DNA of 59,152 nucleotides from contig CAKTEB010000003.1 in the NCBI GenBank assembly GCA_934546685.1, positions 1 through 59,152 on the forward strand, read 5' to 3'. The DNA comes from an uncultured Oscillospiraceae bacterium. GTDB lineage: Bacteria; Bacillota; Clostridia; Oscillospirales; Oscillospiraceae. Below, piece after piece: positions 32,437 through 40,898 of this stretch (its first letter is position 1; every line of letters starts with the position of its first letter). Made by a program: the position numbers and the translations under genes. A model generated the notes under the pieces. The model ran no database searches. It was not told the DNA's origin and saw only the letters and a program-made list of their open reading frames with translations.

Positions 32437-34270
32437 TCCCAGTCTGGCGAAAAATCAGCTGCGGCGGTTCTGGCCCCTGCCGGTGTGCGCCGCCTTGGCC
32501 TTCCTGCTATTTATGGCTCTGCCCTATTACACCTATCTGCGGGACACCATCCAGAATGGCCTGCCCTACGCCGCTGACGCCGGCCTCACCGAGGCTCAGG
32601 CTCTTTCCGCCGACGCCGCCAGCCGTCTGGGCAGCCAGTATTATCTTTTGTGCCTGCTGCTGGCCGGAGCCGCCCTGGCGTCCGCCATGCTGCTGTTCCA
32701 CCATCTTCACAGCCGCCGGGAGATCCAGTTCTATCTGGGCCTGCCCGTGGGCCGAGGCGGCCTGTTCGGCACCAGCGCAGTCATGGGCTTTCTGCTGATC
32801 GCCCTGCCCCTGGTTCTCAGCCATCTGGCGGTATTGGGCATCTCCCTGTCCTTTGGGGTAAACGCCCAGGCAAGTCTCAGATATATGGCCGGATCCCTGC
32901 TGGCCTATCTCTGCTTCTACGGCATGGCCCTGGTGTCCTGCGTGATGGCGGGCCAGAGCTTCGGCGCGTTCCTGCTCTACTGCGGCATGCACGGGGCAGT
33001 GGCCGCCATCTGGCTGGGTGCCTGCCAGGTGGGACAGTGCTTTATTCCCGGCTTTGACGGCTCCGCTGCGGAGACCAGCGGGATTCTCTGGCTGATTCCC
33101 CTGGGCCAGCTCCTACGGGTGGGCAGCTATGCCGTAACGTATGTCTCCGGCATTCCGGACATGGATGCCCAGACAGCCCAGGGACTGGATCTGCACGCGC
33201 CCCTGGTCTACGGTCTTGCGGGCCTTGCCCTGATCGTCCTGGCCGCGGTACTCTATCAGCTGCGGAAGGCGGAGACCGCAGGAGAGACCATCTCCTTCCC
33301 TTGGACCCGCTGGCTCAGCAAGGTCATGGCAGCCCTGGCCGTGGGCCTGGGCGGAACGCTGATGATCCTGGTGACCCTTTACAGCAGCCAGATCTCCTTC
33401 GGCGTCCTGCTGGCCCTGGTGCTGATCCTCACCGCCCTGGGCTGGATCGCCGCGGAGATGATCATTCGGAGATCCTTCCGGATCCTAAGGGCCCAGGTGG
33501 TGATCCCATGCGGCATTCTGCTTCTCTGTGCGGCAACGCTGATGGTGGGGGCCCGGGCGGATATGACCGGGTACATCCACCGGATCCCGGCGCAGTCGGA
33601 GATATCCTCCTCCTCTGTAGCCGTGAACTCCAACTACGTCCCTGTGGATTTTGAGGACGCCCACACGGTTCACCAGCTGATGCTGGATCACCTGGACGAA
33701 CTCAGCAGCACCTCTGCCGGCTACAATAACACCGTGTCCGTCAGCTACGGTCTCAAGGACGGCAAGACCCTTGACCGCACCTACTACCTGCCCACAGAGA
33801 ACCAGGCGCTGACCACCCAGATCAATGCGATCATGGATAAGTCGGAAAACGTCTACTCCGCCCTGTTTCCAAATTGGCCGGAGGATCCGGATTCCCTGAC
33901 TTTCCGGGACACCGTGATCTCCACCTACAACGTCTACGACGATGCAAGCGATGCCGGCACCCCCGCCTTCACCCGGAGCGGCTACGCAGCTTCCTACAAC
34001 GACTTCCCGCTGACCGCCCAGGAGGCCAAGGCTCTGTATCATGCCATCTGCCAGGATATTACGGACGGCAACACGCTCTCCCCCTGTCATCAATACCTGG
34101 AGGACGACTACCGCGACTCCCTGGGGGCCCTGGATCTCAGCCTGTGGGATCCGGTGGGCTCGGTAAAGTCCCCTCGTGATTCCTCCTGGAACGCCTACAT
34201 TATCCTGCAGGATGGCATGACCCATACCATCGCCGCCATGAAGGACATGGGCTTTCAGTTCCATTCCTGA
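32411..34270 (+). CDS. ABC permease with large extracytoplasmic domain
   Basis: Integral membrane partner of the ATPase, 619 residues. About ten hydrophobic segments are visible (first near 20-40, later LALIVLAAVLYQL near 280 and LVLILTALGWIAAEMII near 345). After a last helix (CGILLLCAATLMVG, near 365) there is a soluble C-terminal domain of about 240 residues, rich in Tyr and Asp, likely outside. Substrate unknown; family context suggests lipid, peptide-antibiotic or cell-wall stress export. GGAGG lies eight bases before ATG 32411, inside the ATPase gene. Confidence 0.82.
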   Translation: MRFKTSLFNPSLAKNQLRRFWPLPVCAALAFLLFMALPYYTYLRDTIQNGLPYAADAGLTEAQALSADAASRLGSQYYLLCLLLAGAALASAMLLFHHLHSRREIQFYLGLPVGRGGLFGTSAVMGFLLIALPLVLSHLAVLGISLSFGVNAQASLRYMAGSLLAYLCFYGMALVSCVMAGQSFGAFLLYCGMHGAVAAIWLGACQVGQCFIPGFDGSAAETSGILWLIPLGQLLRVGSYAVTYVSGIPDMDAQTAQGLDLHAPLVYGLAGLALIVLAAVLYQLRKAETAGETISFPWTRWLSKVMAALAVGLGGTLMILVTLYSSQISFGVLLALVLILTALGWIAAEMIIRRSFRILRAQVVIPCGILLLCAATLMVGARADMTGYIHRIPAQSEISSSSVAVNSNYVPVDFEDAHTVHQLMLDHLDELSSTSAGYNNTVSVSYGLKDGKTLDRTYYLPTENQALTTQINAIMDKSENVYSALFPNWPEDPDSLTFRDTVISTYNVYDDASDAGTPAFTRSGYAASYNDFPLTAQEAKALYHAICQDITDGNTLSPCHQYLEDDYRDSLGALDLSLWDPVGSVKSPRDSSWNAYIILQDGMTHTIAAMKDMGFQFHS

Positions 34271-34277
34271 GCACCCG

Positions 34278-34317
34278 AAAAGGGCAGAGATTCCCCATGA
34301 CGAATCTCTGCCCTTTT
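34278..34317 (+). terminator. Terminator after ABC permease
   Basis: AAAAGGGCAGAGATT / AATCTCTGCCCTTTT perfect 15-base stem ending in T5. Confidence 0.9.
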
Positions 34318-34464
34318 TCGCCCCATAATTTGTACATTCCGCAAAAGAATTGTGAATATTCCATCGCATATCTTGCATTTTTCAGGCCGATGCGCTATGA
34401 TAAGCGTTACGTTTACGGTGTTTTTACCAAAATACTGACATCAGAGATAAGAAAGGAGCCTATC

Positions 34465-37272
34465 ATGGCAAACAATACGACCGTGCCGTCTCAAAAGGAA
34501 GAGCTTCGTACGGATGGTGCCCCTGGTGTTTCCCCTGATTGGTCTGACCCCACCTCCAGCTCCGCTTCCGCGGTGACTGCGCCAACCAAAGAGAAACGAA
34601 AGAGATCCCGCCTGAAGCGAAAAAGCAAGCAGGATCTCAGTGAATTTGAAAACCTCAACATGCCCCCCATGCAGGGGCCAATTTTGCGCCGGGCCATCTG
34701 GCGGGACTGGCGGAACAGTCTGCTGCTGTTCTGGTTCGTCAGCGTGTATGTAGAGCTGTGTCTGCACCTGTGCGTATTCGGGGAGGTGGACGGACGGATC
34801 GTCTATCCCATCCTCTTCGGACTGCTGGGCGGCACAATCATGACCCTCCTGTGTACTCTGCTGCCGAGGATCGCCGGACGGATCGCAACGGTCATTCTGG
34901 TGGCGGCGGAGGTGATCTATGCGGAGGTTCAGCTGGTGTACCACGCCATCTTCGGCAACTTTATGCCCATCTCTCTGGCGGGCATGGGTGAAAACGTGGT
35001 CACGAACTTCGGCAATCAGATTCTCTACGGCATATGCCAGAATATCGTCCATATTCTTCTGCTGCTGATTCCGCTAATTCTGCTGATCCTGCTGCTGGTT
35101 TTGAAGCGGGCCCCCAAGCGCCGTACCGGCTGGAAACAGAGCCTGACCACCGTGGGCGTGATGGCAGTGCTGAGTCTGATCCTGGGCGGCCTTCTCTACT
35201 CCGGGGCCGGTGAGACCTTCTCGGTCTATGAGATTCTCACCAACGTCAACACCTCCACGGACACCAGCTATAAGAACGTGGGCATGCTGGCCACCACCGA
35301 GCAGGAGCTCCGGTATGCGCTTCTGGGCGTGAGCCAGGAGGATTCCAGCCTCAGCAGCGTCTCCATGGGCCGCACCTCCCCTGGCCGGAAGTACAACCAG
35401 CAGGAGTACAACGCCATGGACATCGACTTCGAGGCTCTGGCGGAGTCCACCGATGACGAGATGCTAAAGAGCCTGGATCAGTTCTTCGACACCATGACCC
35501 CCACCCGGAAGAACGACTACACGGGCATGCTCAAGGACTACAACCTGATCTCCATCTGCGCCGAGTCCTTCTGCCCCTACTTCATCAGCGAGGAACTGAC
35601 CCCCACCCTCTATAAGCTCAGCCATACGGGCATCATCTTCAACAACTACTATGGCACCTTCCAGAGCGTCACCACCAACGGTGAGTACACCATGGACATG
35701 GGCCTGTACCCGGACATGTCCCGGACAAAGACCCAGTCCAGCTTTGACGTGTCCTCCAACAACTACCTGCCCTTCTGCCTAGGCAACGCCCTGAAAAACG
35801 AAGGCTACCAAACCTGGGCCTATCACGACTACATCGGCGACTTCTACAATCGGAATGTCACCCACGCCAACATGGGCTATACCTTCAAGGCGGCGGACTC
35901 CGGCCTGAACATCACCGTAGACTGGCCCTCCTCCGACCTGGAGATGATGCAGGCATCCGTGGATGACTACATCAACAGCGGCTCCCCCTTCCACGCCTAC
36001 TATATGACCTTCAGCGGCCATTATCAGTACAACTGGGAGAATGCCATGAGCGCCAAGAACCGGGACAAGGTGGAGGATCTCCCCTATTCCGACACAGTCA
36101 AGGCCTACATTGCCTGCAATCTGGAGCTGGAATACGCGCTGGAGTATCTGATGGATCGTCTGGAGCAGGCCGGCGTTGCCGACAAGACCTGCATCGTCCT
36201 CACCAATGACCACTACCCCTACGGCCTCACCGAGGAGGAGTACAACGAGCTGGCAGGCAAGGAGATCGACACCACCTTCGAGCGCTATCGGAACTCCTTC
36301 ATCTGCTACGTGCCCGGCCTCCGGGAGAACATCGAGGTGAACGATTACTGCTCCACTGCGGATATCCTGCCCACCCTGCTGAACCTCTTCGGCGTGGAGT
36401 ATGACTCCCGGCTGCTGGAGGGCACCGACATATTCTCCGACGGCATCCATATGGCTATCCTGTCGGATCAGTCCTTTATCACCAAGGCCTTCCGGTTTGA
36501 CGCGGCCACCGAGACCGTCACCGTCACCCAGCAGGGGCTGGAGGTCAGCGACGAGACCCTGGACAACTACCGGCTCTATGTCTCCAATAAATTTGCCCTG
36601 TCCACAGGCATTCTGAACAATGACTATTACGGCCACGTGTTTGGAAAGAGCTCCACCGGCGGCATCGAGGACACTGTGGTCTTCACGGATATCAAGAACA
36701 TCTTCAACCAGGCCAGCGTGCTCTATATGTACCGGAATGGCTATGTGGATCCCATCTCCGAGGACACCTTCGGAGGCCGGAACGTGGCCGAGGTAGGTGA
36801 GTTCACCGATGTGCTCTACCGGATCGCCGGAAAGCCCGCCGCCAATGCGGACGCCCTGCCGGAGAACTATGAAAACGATGAATTCAACTCTGATAATAAG
36901 TACTACGACGCGGTATGCTGGGCCTGGGCCAACGGCATTCTCCAGGACGGCGACATCGACGACCTGTGGGACGACGATGTGGACTACCGCACCGCCGGAC
37001 TGCTGATCCTGCGGTTCGCCCAGTACATGGGCATCGACACCACCGTGGAGGAAGCCACCCTGAGCACCGCCATCGCCGATCACCCACGTCTCTCTGAGGA
37101 GACCGTCCATGCCTTCCTGTGGATGAACCAGGAGAACATCACCACCAAGGATTCGGAGCTCACGGAGCTGTTTGAGAACTACTCCACCCGGATCAGCCGG
37201 TATCAGATGACCTCCTTCCTGTTCTACCTCTGCACCTACGAGCTGCAGACCAGCGAGCAGGCAACTGAATAA
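34465..37272 (+). CDS. LTA-synthase-family membrane sulfatase-fold enzyme
   Basis: Phosphatidylglycerol-type glycerophosphotransferase of the LtaS/OpgB family, 935 residues. A charged N-terminal tail (about 1-75) leads into five membrane helices (about 85-270) and then a large extracellular sulfatase-fold domain (about 350-680). Key segments: ISICAESFCPYF (metal Glu), SVTTNGEYTMDMGLYP with the nucleophile Thr, YYMTFSGHYQYN (His) and VLTNDHYPYGL (Asp-His). It would build a glycerol-phosphate polymer on the outer membrane face. A C-terminal extension of about 170 residues contains WAWANGILQDGD..DDLWDDDVDYRTAGLLILRFAQYMG, which looks like diverged SLH repeats. ATG 34465 follows AAAGGAG. Confidence 0.88.
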   Translation: MANNTTVPSQKEELRTDGAPGVSPDWSDPTSSSASAVTAPTKEKRKRSRLKRKSKQDLSEFENLNMPPMQGPILRRAIWRDWRNSLLLFWFVSVYVELCLHLCVFGEVDGRIVYPILFGLLGGTIMTLLCTLLPRIAGRIATVILVAAEVIYAEVQLVYHAIFGNFMPISLAGMGENVVTNFGNQILYGICQNIVHILLLLIPLILLILLLVLKRAPKRRTGWKQSLTTVGVMAVLSLILGGLLYSGAGETFSVYEILTNVNTSTDTSYKNVGMLATTEQELRYALLGVSQEDSSLSSVSMGRTSPGRKYNQQEYNAMDIDFEALAESTDDEMLKSLDQFFDTMTPTRKNDYTGMLKDYNLISICAESFCPYFISEELTPTLYKLSHTGIIFNNYYGTFQSVTTNGEYTMDMGLYPDMSRTKTQSSFDVSSNNYLPFCLGNALKNEGYQTWAYHDYIGDFYNRNVTHANMGYTFKAADSGLNITVDWPSSDLEMMQASVDDYINSGSPFHAYYMTFSGHYQYNWENAMSAKNRDKVEDLPYSDTVKAYIACNLELEYALEYLMDRLEQAGVADKTCIVLTNDHYPYGLTEEEYNELAGKEIDTTFERYRNSFICYVPGLRENIEVNDYCSTADILPTLLNLFGVEYDSRLLEGTDIFSDGIHMAILSDQSFITKAFRFDAATETVTVTQQGLEVSDETLDNYRLYVSNKFALSTGILNNDYYGHVFGKSSTGGIEDTVVFTDIKNIFNQASVLYMYRNGYVDPISEDTFGGRNVAEVGEFTDVLYRIAGKPAANADALPENYENDEFNSDNKYYDAVCWAWANGILQDGDIDDLWDDDVDYRTAGLLILRFAQYMGIDTTVEEATLSTAIADHPRLSEETVHAFLWMNQENITTKDSELTELFENYSTRISRYQMTSFLFYLCTYELQTSEQATE

Positions 37273-37277
37273 GAAAT

Positions 37278-37308
37278 GCCCGGGGCTGAGATCCGTCCAG
37301 CCCCGGGC
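37278..37308 (+). terminator. Terminator after LTA-synthase-like gene
   Basis: GCCCGGGGCTG / CAGCCCCGGGC perfect hairpin, followed by TTCTTCT. Confidence 0.8.
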
Positions 37309-37333
37309 TTCTTCTATTCGATCAAGCTATAGC

Positions 37334-37366
37334 AAGAGGGCTCCACGACCGAGTGGAGCCCTCTTT
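37334..37366. terminator. Second hairpin between convergent genes
   Basis: AAGAGGGCTCCAC / GTGGAGCCCTCTT perfect stem with a six-base loop; suited to stop transcripts from the LCP gene on the minus strand as well. Confidence 0.75.
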
Positions 37367-37388
37367 GTTGTGATCCTTTTAGGAGATC

Positions 37389-38900
37389 TTATTCGCTGTC
37401 TTCGGCGTCTGCGCCGTACTCAGTGCCCTCATAGATGGTCTCCTGAAGGGCCTTGATGTTGGCGTCCAGATCCAGGCTGATAACGCTCATGCCGCTGATG
37501 GTGGCGCCGGAATAGGTGCCGGAAGTGGGGATCTGCTGCTGCTTGATATCGTAGTTCAGATAGGCCGCCACATTGGCCGCGTAGGAGAGGATCTCCGATT
37601 TCGTCATATCCGTGGTCACCTGGGGCAGAATCACCTGAGCCAAATCCACCAGAGTGGCGGGAGAGGCGTTCATGCATCCGCTGATGATCTGATTGATGAT
37701 GGTTCTCTGCCGGGCCGTGCGCTCATAGTCATTGCCGGTGTAGCGGTTCCGGGCGTAGCACAGAGCCTGCTTGCCGTTGAGGAGCTTCCAGCCGGAGGAC
37801 CAGAGGTAATCGGTGCTCCAATCCTCGTCCATAAGCTTGTTCATGGACCAGATATAGCTGTTGGTGACCTTCAGCTCATCATCGGTGACATTGATATAGA
37901 CGCCGCCCAGGGTGTCTATGACGTCCATAAAGGAGAAGAAATCCACTGCCACATACCGATCCACATGAACCTTAAAGTTCTGCTCCAGCGTCTGCTCCAG
38001 CAGATCCGGGCCGCCGTAGGCAAAGGCGTGGTTCAGCCGGGTGTTGCCGTGACCGGGGATGCTCACATAGCAGTCCCGCAGGAAGGAGGTCAGGTAGATG
38101 GTCTCGGTCTTCTGGTTGATGGACACCAGGATCATGGCGTCGCTCCGGCCCACGGAGCCGGACTGTCGGGTGTCGGAGCCGATCAGCAGAATGTTGTACA
38201 CATCGTCAGAAATGGGGATCTCATAGGTGGAGCTGTCGGAGGTCACATCCTTGATGTGATTGTTCCACTGCTCCAGCTCAGAGGCCGTGGCCTCCAGCTC
38301 GTCCTTCTTGTCCGCCTCGTCCAGCCCCTCCAGATAGGAGTTGTCCGCGACTTCATCCGGGAGCATATCCTCGCTGGTGGCCTTAGCAAAGAAGTCGCTG
38401 TCTGCCGACTGGTAATTCACCAGATCCAGCAGGTAGTTCACAAACAGCGCCGCCGCTCCCAGCAGGACTACCAGCACAATGATGATGCCGATGAGGACTT
38501 TTTTCTTGGTAGACATCCGGCGCTTGCCGCCTTCTTCCTCCTCGTCGTCCTCATATTCTTCGTCATCCTCGTCGTATTCCTCGTCTTCGTACGCCTCGTC
38601 AGCCTCGTCCTCGTCGTATTCTTCGTCCTCGTATTCTTCGTCCTCGTATTCCTCGTCGGCTTCCTCCTCGCCGTCCTCGTCATACGCCTGGTCGTCTTCA
38701 TCGTAGTCTTCGGCCTCGTCCTCGTCGTATTCCTCGTACTCGGCGTCCTCTTCCTCCTCGGCTCCCTCGTCCAGGTATTCCTCCTGGATCTCCTCGCCGC
38801 TGTCCCGGCCCCGCTTGCGGCGGGACTTGTCCTTGGGCACAGGAAGATGCTCCTCGTCGTCCTGATTGGGGTCTTCGCGCTTATCGCCAAACAGCTTCAT
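37389..38900 (-). CDS. LytR-CpsA-Psr (LCP) family glycopolymer transferase
   Basis: Attaches teichoic acid or polysaccharide chains to peptidoglycan on the outer membrane face; 503 residues. The LCP domain (about 215-400) shows LLIGSDTR, SDAMILVSINQ, TSFLRDCYVSIPG, RLNHAFAYGG and the late LCYARNRYTGNDYERTARQR arginine motif. One membrane helix (about 138-160) precedes it. The cytoplasmic N-terminal 130 residues are unusual: an almost uninterrupted run of Asp, Glu and Tyr between two basic patches. ATG 38900 has a modest AGGA. It likely works with the LTA-synthase-like gene, which converges on it. Confidence 0.92.
   Translation of the reverse strand: MKLFGDKREDPNQDDEEHLPVPKDKSRRKRGRDSGEEIQEEYLDEGAEEEEDAEYEEYDEDEAEDYDEDDQAYDEDGEEEADEEYEDEEYEDEEYDEDEADEAYEDEEYDEDDEEYEDDEEEEGGKRRMSTKKKVLIGIIIVLVVLLGAAALFVNYLLDLVNYQSADSDFFAKATSEDMLPDEVADNSYLEGLDEADKKDELEATASELEQWNNHIKDVTSDSSTYEIPISDDVYNILLIGSDTRQSGSVGRSDAMILVSINQKTETIYLTSFLRDCYVSIPGHGNTRLNHAFAYGGPDLLEQTLEQNFKVHVDRYVAVDFFSFMDVIDTLGGVYINVTDDELKVTNSYIWSMNKLMDEDWSTDYLWSSGWKLLNGKQALCYARNRYTGNDYERTARQRTIINQIISGCMNASPATLVDLAQVILPQVTTDMTKSEILSYAANVAAYLNYDIKQQQIPTSGTYSGATISGMSVISLDLDANIKALQETIYEGTEYGADAEDSE
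38534..38790. repeat. Acidic low-complexity coding repeat
   Basis: Repeated CTCGTC / TTCGTC / CTCGTATTC words on the plus strand encode the Glu/Asp/Tyr tract of the LCP protein. Confidence 0.8.
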
Positions 38901-38986
38901 ATCATCATTCCTACTTCTAGATTTTTATTGTCTCATGAAAGAATATTGTAACGGTTTTTTGCTGAAAAGTCAACGTAAGCCGCCCA

Positions 38987-39262
38987 TTATCCAGCCTCTC
39001 TCTGAGCCGCGAGAAGCTCCGTCAGGTGCAGCATACAACCGGGGATATCGATATGCCGGGGGCACTGCTCCGCGCAGTGGCCGCAGCCCACGCAGCCCTT
39101 GGGCTGCTGATCTCCCGGCAAAGTCCGCAGCTCCGCAAGTGCTTCCGGTTCTCCACGCTCTATGCGTCGAAGGCAGGAGAGAATATAGGGGATGTCCAGC
39201 TCCATAGGGCAGCCGCCGCAGCGTCCGCAATCCATACACTCTATGCTGGTGCTTCTGTGCAT
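38987..39262 (-). CDS. Small two-cluster 4Fe-4S ferredoxin-like protein
   Basis: Electron-carrier-like protein of 91 residues with two cysteine sets: ECMDCGRCGGCPMELDIP at about 9-25 and GCVGCGHCAEQCPRHIDIP at about 57-75, each a CxxCxxC..CP pattern, followed by an amphipathic helix (LHLTELLAAQRE). The cysteine wording resembles the ferredoxin tails of clostridial aldo/keto reductases, but here it is free-standing. ATG 39262 follows AAAGGAG at eleven bases; longer starts exist at 39295 and 39331 without support. Partner unknown. Confidence 0.75.
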   Translation of the reverse strand: MHRSTSIECMDCGRCGGCPMELDIPYILSCLRRIERGEPEALAELRTLPGDQQPKGCVGCGHCAEQCPRHIDIPGCMLHLTELLAAQREAG

Positions 39263-39358
39263 ATGCGCCCGGGCTCCTTTCAGACAAACTCTCATTAGTA
39301 TCCGTCCAAACGGCCCTGATGTCAAGAACAAAACGGTATCAACCGTTGCAATTCCGTA

Positions 39359-40033
39359 TCATTTGGAAGCCGCCGCTTCCGATGCGCTCCTCCGCCAGGC
39401 TCCGGTCTCCAGAAGCTGCAGGAGCTGCTGGGGGCTGTCCGCAATGGCCGCGGCTCCGGCCTCCCGCATCTCCGTCACGTCCCCGTAGCCCCAGCTGACG
39501 CCGACAGTTGGGATCCCATGGGCCGCCGCGCCGATGACGTCAAAGGCCGTGTCGCCCACCATCACCATATCCGTCAGGTCTCCGGCCAGCTCCAGGAGAT
39601 AGGCAATCACCGCCTCCTTGCTGTCCCGTCCGCTGTCCATGGAGGCTCCGCAGATCCGCTCAAAATATCCGGAAAGACCGAAATGCCGGAGCACCTCCAC
39701 CGCTGTGGTCTCCGGCTTGGAGGTGGCCACAAACAGCCGATGCCCCCGGGTCCGGAGTCCCTTTAACAAGTCCTCAATGCCCGGATAGGGGACGTTCTCA
39801 AACTTTCCCACCGTGAGATACCGGCTCCGGAACAGCTCGATGGCTTTCTCCACCTGGTCCTGGGGCACGCCGAATTTGGGGAAGCTCTCCCGCAGGGGCG
39901 GCCCTACAAAGCAGCGGAGCATTCGCCGATCCTCCACCTCGATTCCGAAGTACCGGAGCGCCAGCTGGGCGCATTTGGTGATGCCCTCCCCGGAGTCGGT
40001 AAGGGTGCCGTCTAAATCAAATAAAACTACCAT
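39359..40033 (-). CDS. HAD-superfamily phosphatase (phosphoglycolate phosphatase-like)
   Basis: Haloacid-dehalogenase-fold hydrolase with a C1 helical cap, 224 residues. Motif I LFDLDGTLTDS is at the start, motif II ATSKP near 103, motif III lysine in DSKEAVI near 138, and motif IV MVGDTAFDVIGA near 159. Closest in style to Gph/PgmB/YsaA proteins; exact substrate unclear. ATG 40033 chosen because GAAGGAG lies six bases before it; ATG 40048 is the upstream alternative. Confidence 0.9.
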   Translation of the reverse strand: MVVLFDLDGTLTDSGEGITKCAQLALRYFGIEVEDRRMLRCFVGPPLRESFPKFGVPQDQVEKAIELFRSRYLTVGKFENVPYPGIEDLLKGLRTRGHRLFVATSKPETTAVEVLRHFGLSGYFERICGASMDSGRDSKEAVIAYLLELAGDLTDMVMVGDTAFDVIGAAAHGIPTVGVSWGYGDVTEMREAGAAAIADSPQQLLQLLETGAWRRSASEAAASK

Positions 40034-40113
40034 GCTATGCTCCTTCATCTATGTGTTTCTATCAGCATATCATAAATCCGCCCGTATTCCCAGTCAGAAT
40101 TCCCCAATCCGTA

Positions 40114-40143
40114 AAAATGGCCGCCCAGAGGCGGCCATTTTGA
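40114..40143 (-). terminator. Terminator after cytidylate-kinase-like gene
   Basis: AAAATGGCCGC / GCGGCCATTTT hairpin with T5 on the minus strand, nine bases after the stop. Confidence 0.85.
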
Positions 40144-40151
40144 TATGTGAT

Positions 40152-40754
40152 TTACTTATTGCGCTCCACCATGGTCACAGCATCCGCGATCAGCGCCGCA
40201 ATGCCGTCGTTGTCCAAAATGGAGGTATCGATGGACAGCATGGCGCTGCCAGCGTCGCCCCACTTTTTGTGGGTGAAGAAGTTGTAGTAATCCGCCCGGG
40301 CCTTGTCCTGCTTCTTGATGGTCTTCTCCGCCAGAGTGGGATTGGTAATTGCCTGATCCTTCATGATCCGCTCCAACCGGTAGGGCATGGGCGCATGGAG
40401 GAATACCGTCAGGAGGTTCTTCTTCTCCCGGAGGATGTAGTCCGCGCACCGGCCAACGATGACGCAGTTATCCGCCTGAGCGACCTTCCGGATGATGTTG
40501 AACTGGGCGAAGGCCAGCTGCTGATTCAGGGGCAGATTGTCGCTGGTGGCCGCACCGGTCATGTACAGGCTGTAGATGAGGCTGCCGCTGGGCTTTTCAT
40601 CGTAGTGCTGCATTGCCGCCGGGGAAAAGCCGCTCTCCTCCGCCGCCATGGTCAGGATCTCTTTGTCATAGAAGGCGTATCCCAGCCGCTTGGCTACCTT
40701 CTCACCGATCTCTCGTCCGCCAGAGCCGAACTGTCTTCCAATTGTGATAATCAT
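40152..40754 (-). CDS. Cytidylate kinase-like family protein
   Basis: P-loop kinase-fold protein of 200 residues, related to but distinct from Cmk. The P-loop ITIGRQFGSGGREIGEKVAKRLG is at the N-terminus with GSGGRE in place of GxxGxGK, followed by YAFYDKEIL and VGRCADYIL, where the Asp/Arg match the NMP-site in the family. Standard Cmk is longer and has a CMP-binding insert, so the true substrate is unknown. It is monocistronic by its own terminator, after pyruvate kinase on the same strand. Confidence 0.85.
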   Translation of the reverse strand: MIITIGRQFGSGGREIGEKVAKRLGYAFYDKEILTMAAEESGFSPAAMQHYDEKPSGSLIYSLYMTGAATSDNLPLNQQLAFAQFNIIRKVAQADNCVIVGRCADYILREKKNLLTVFLHAPMPYRLERIMKDQAITNPTLAEKTIKKQDKARADYYNFFTHKKWGDAGSAMLSIDTSILDNDGIAALIADAVTMVERNK

Positions 40755-40898
40755 AGGAACACCGCCTTATCTGAAAATTTGGAGCTATGTGCCCATCTTC
40801 ATTTTAAGCATAGCACCTTTCGTGGGAAATATCAACTTTCAAATCAATTTCTCCATGATTTTTGTGAAACCAGTACAAATTACGAGGCGCATTTTTTA

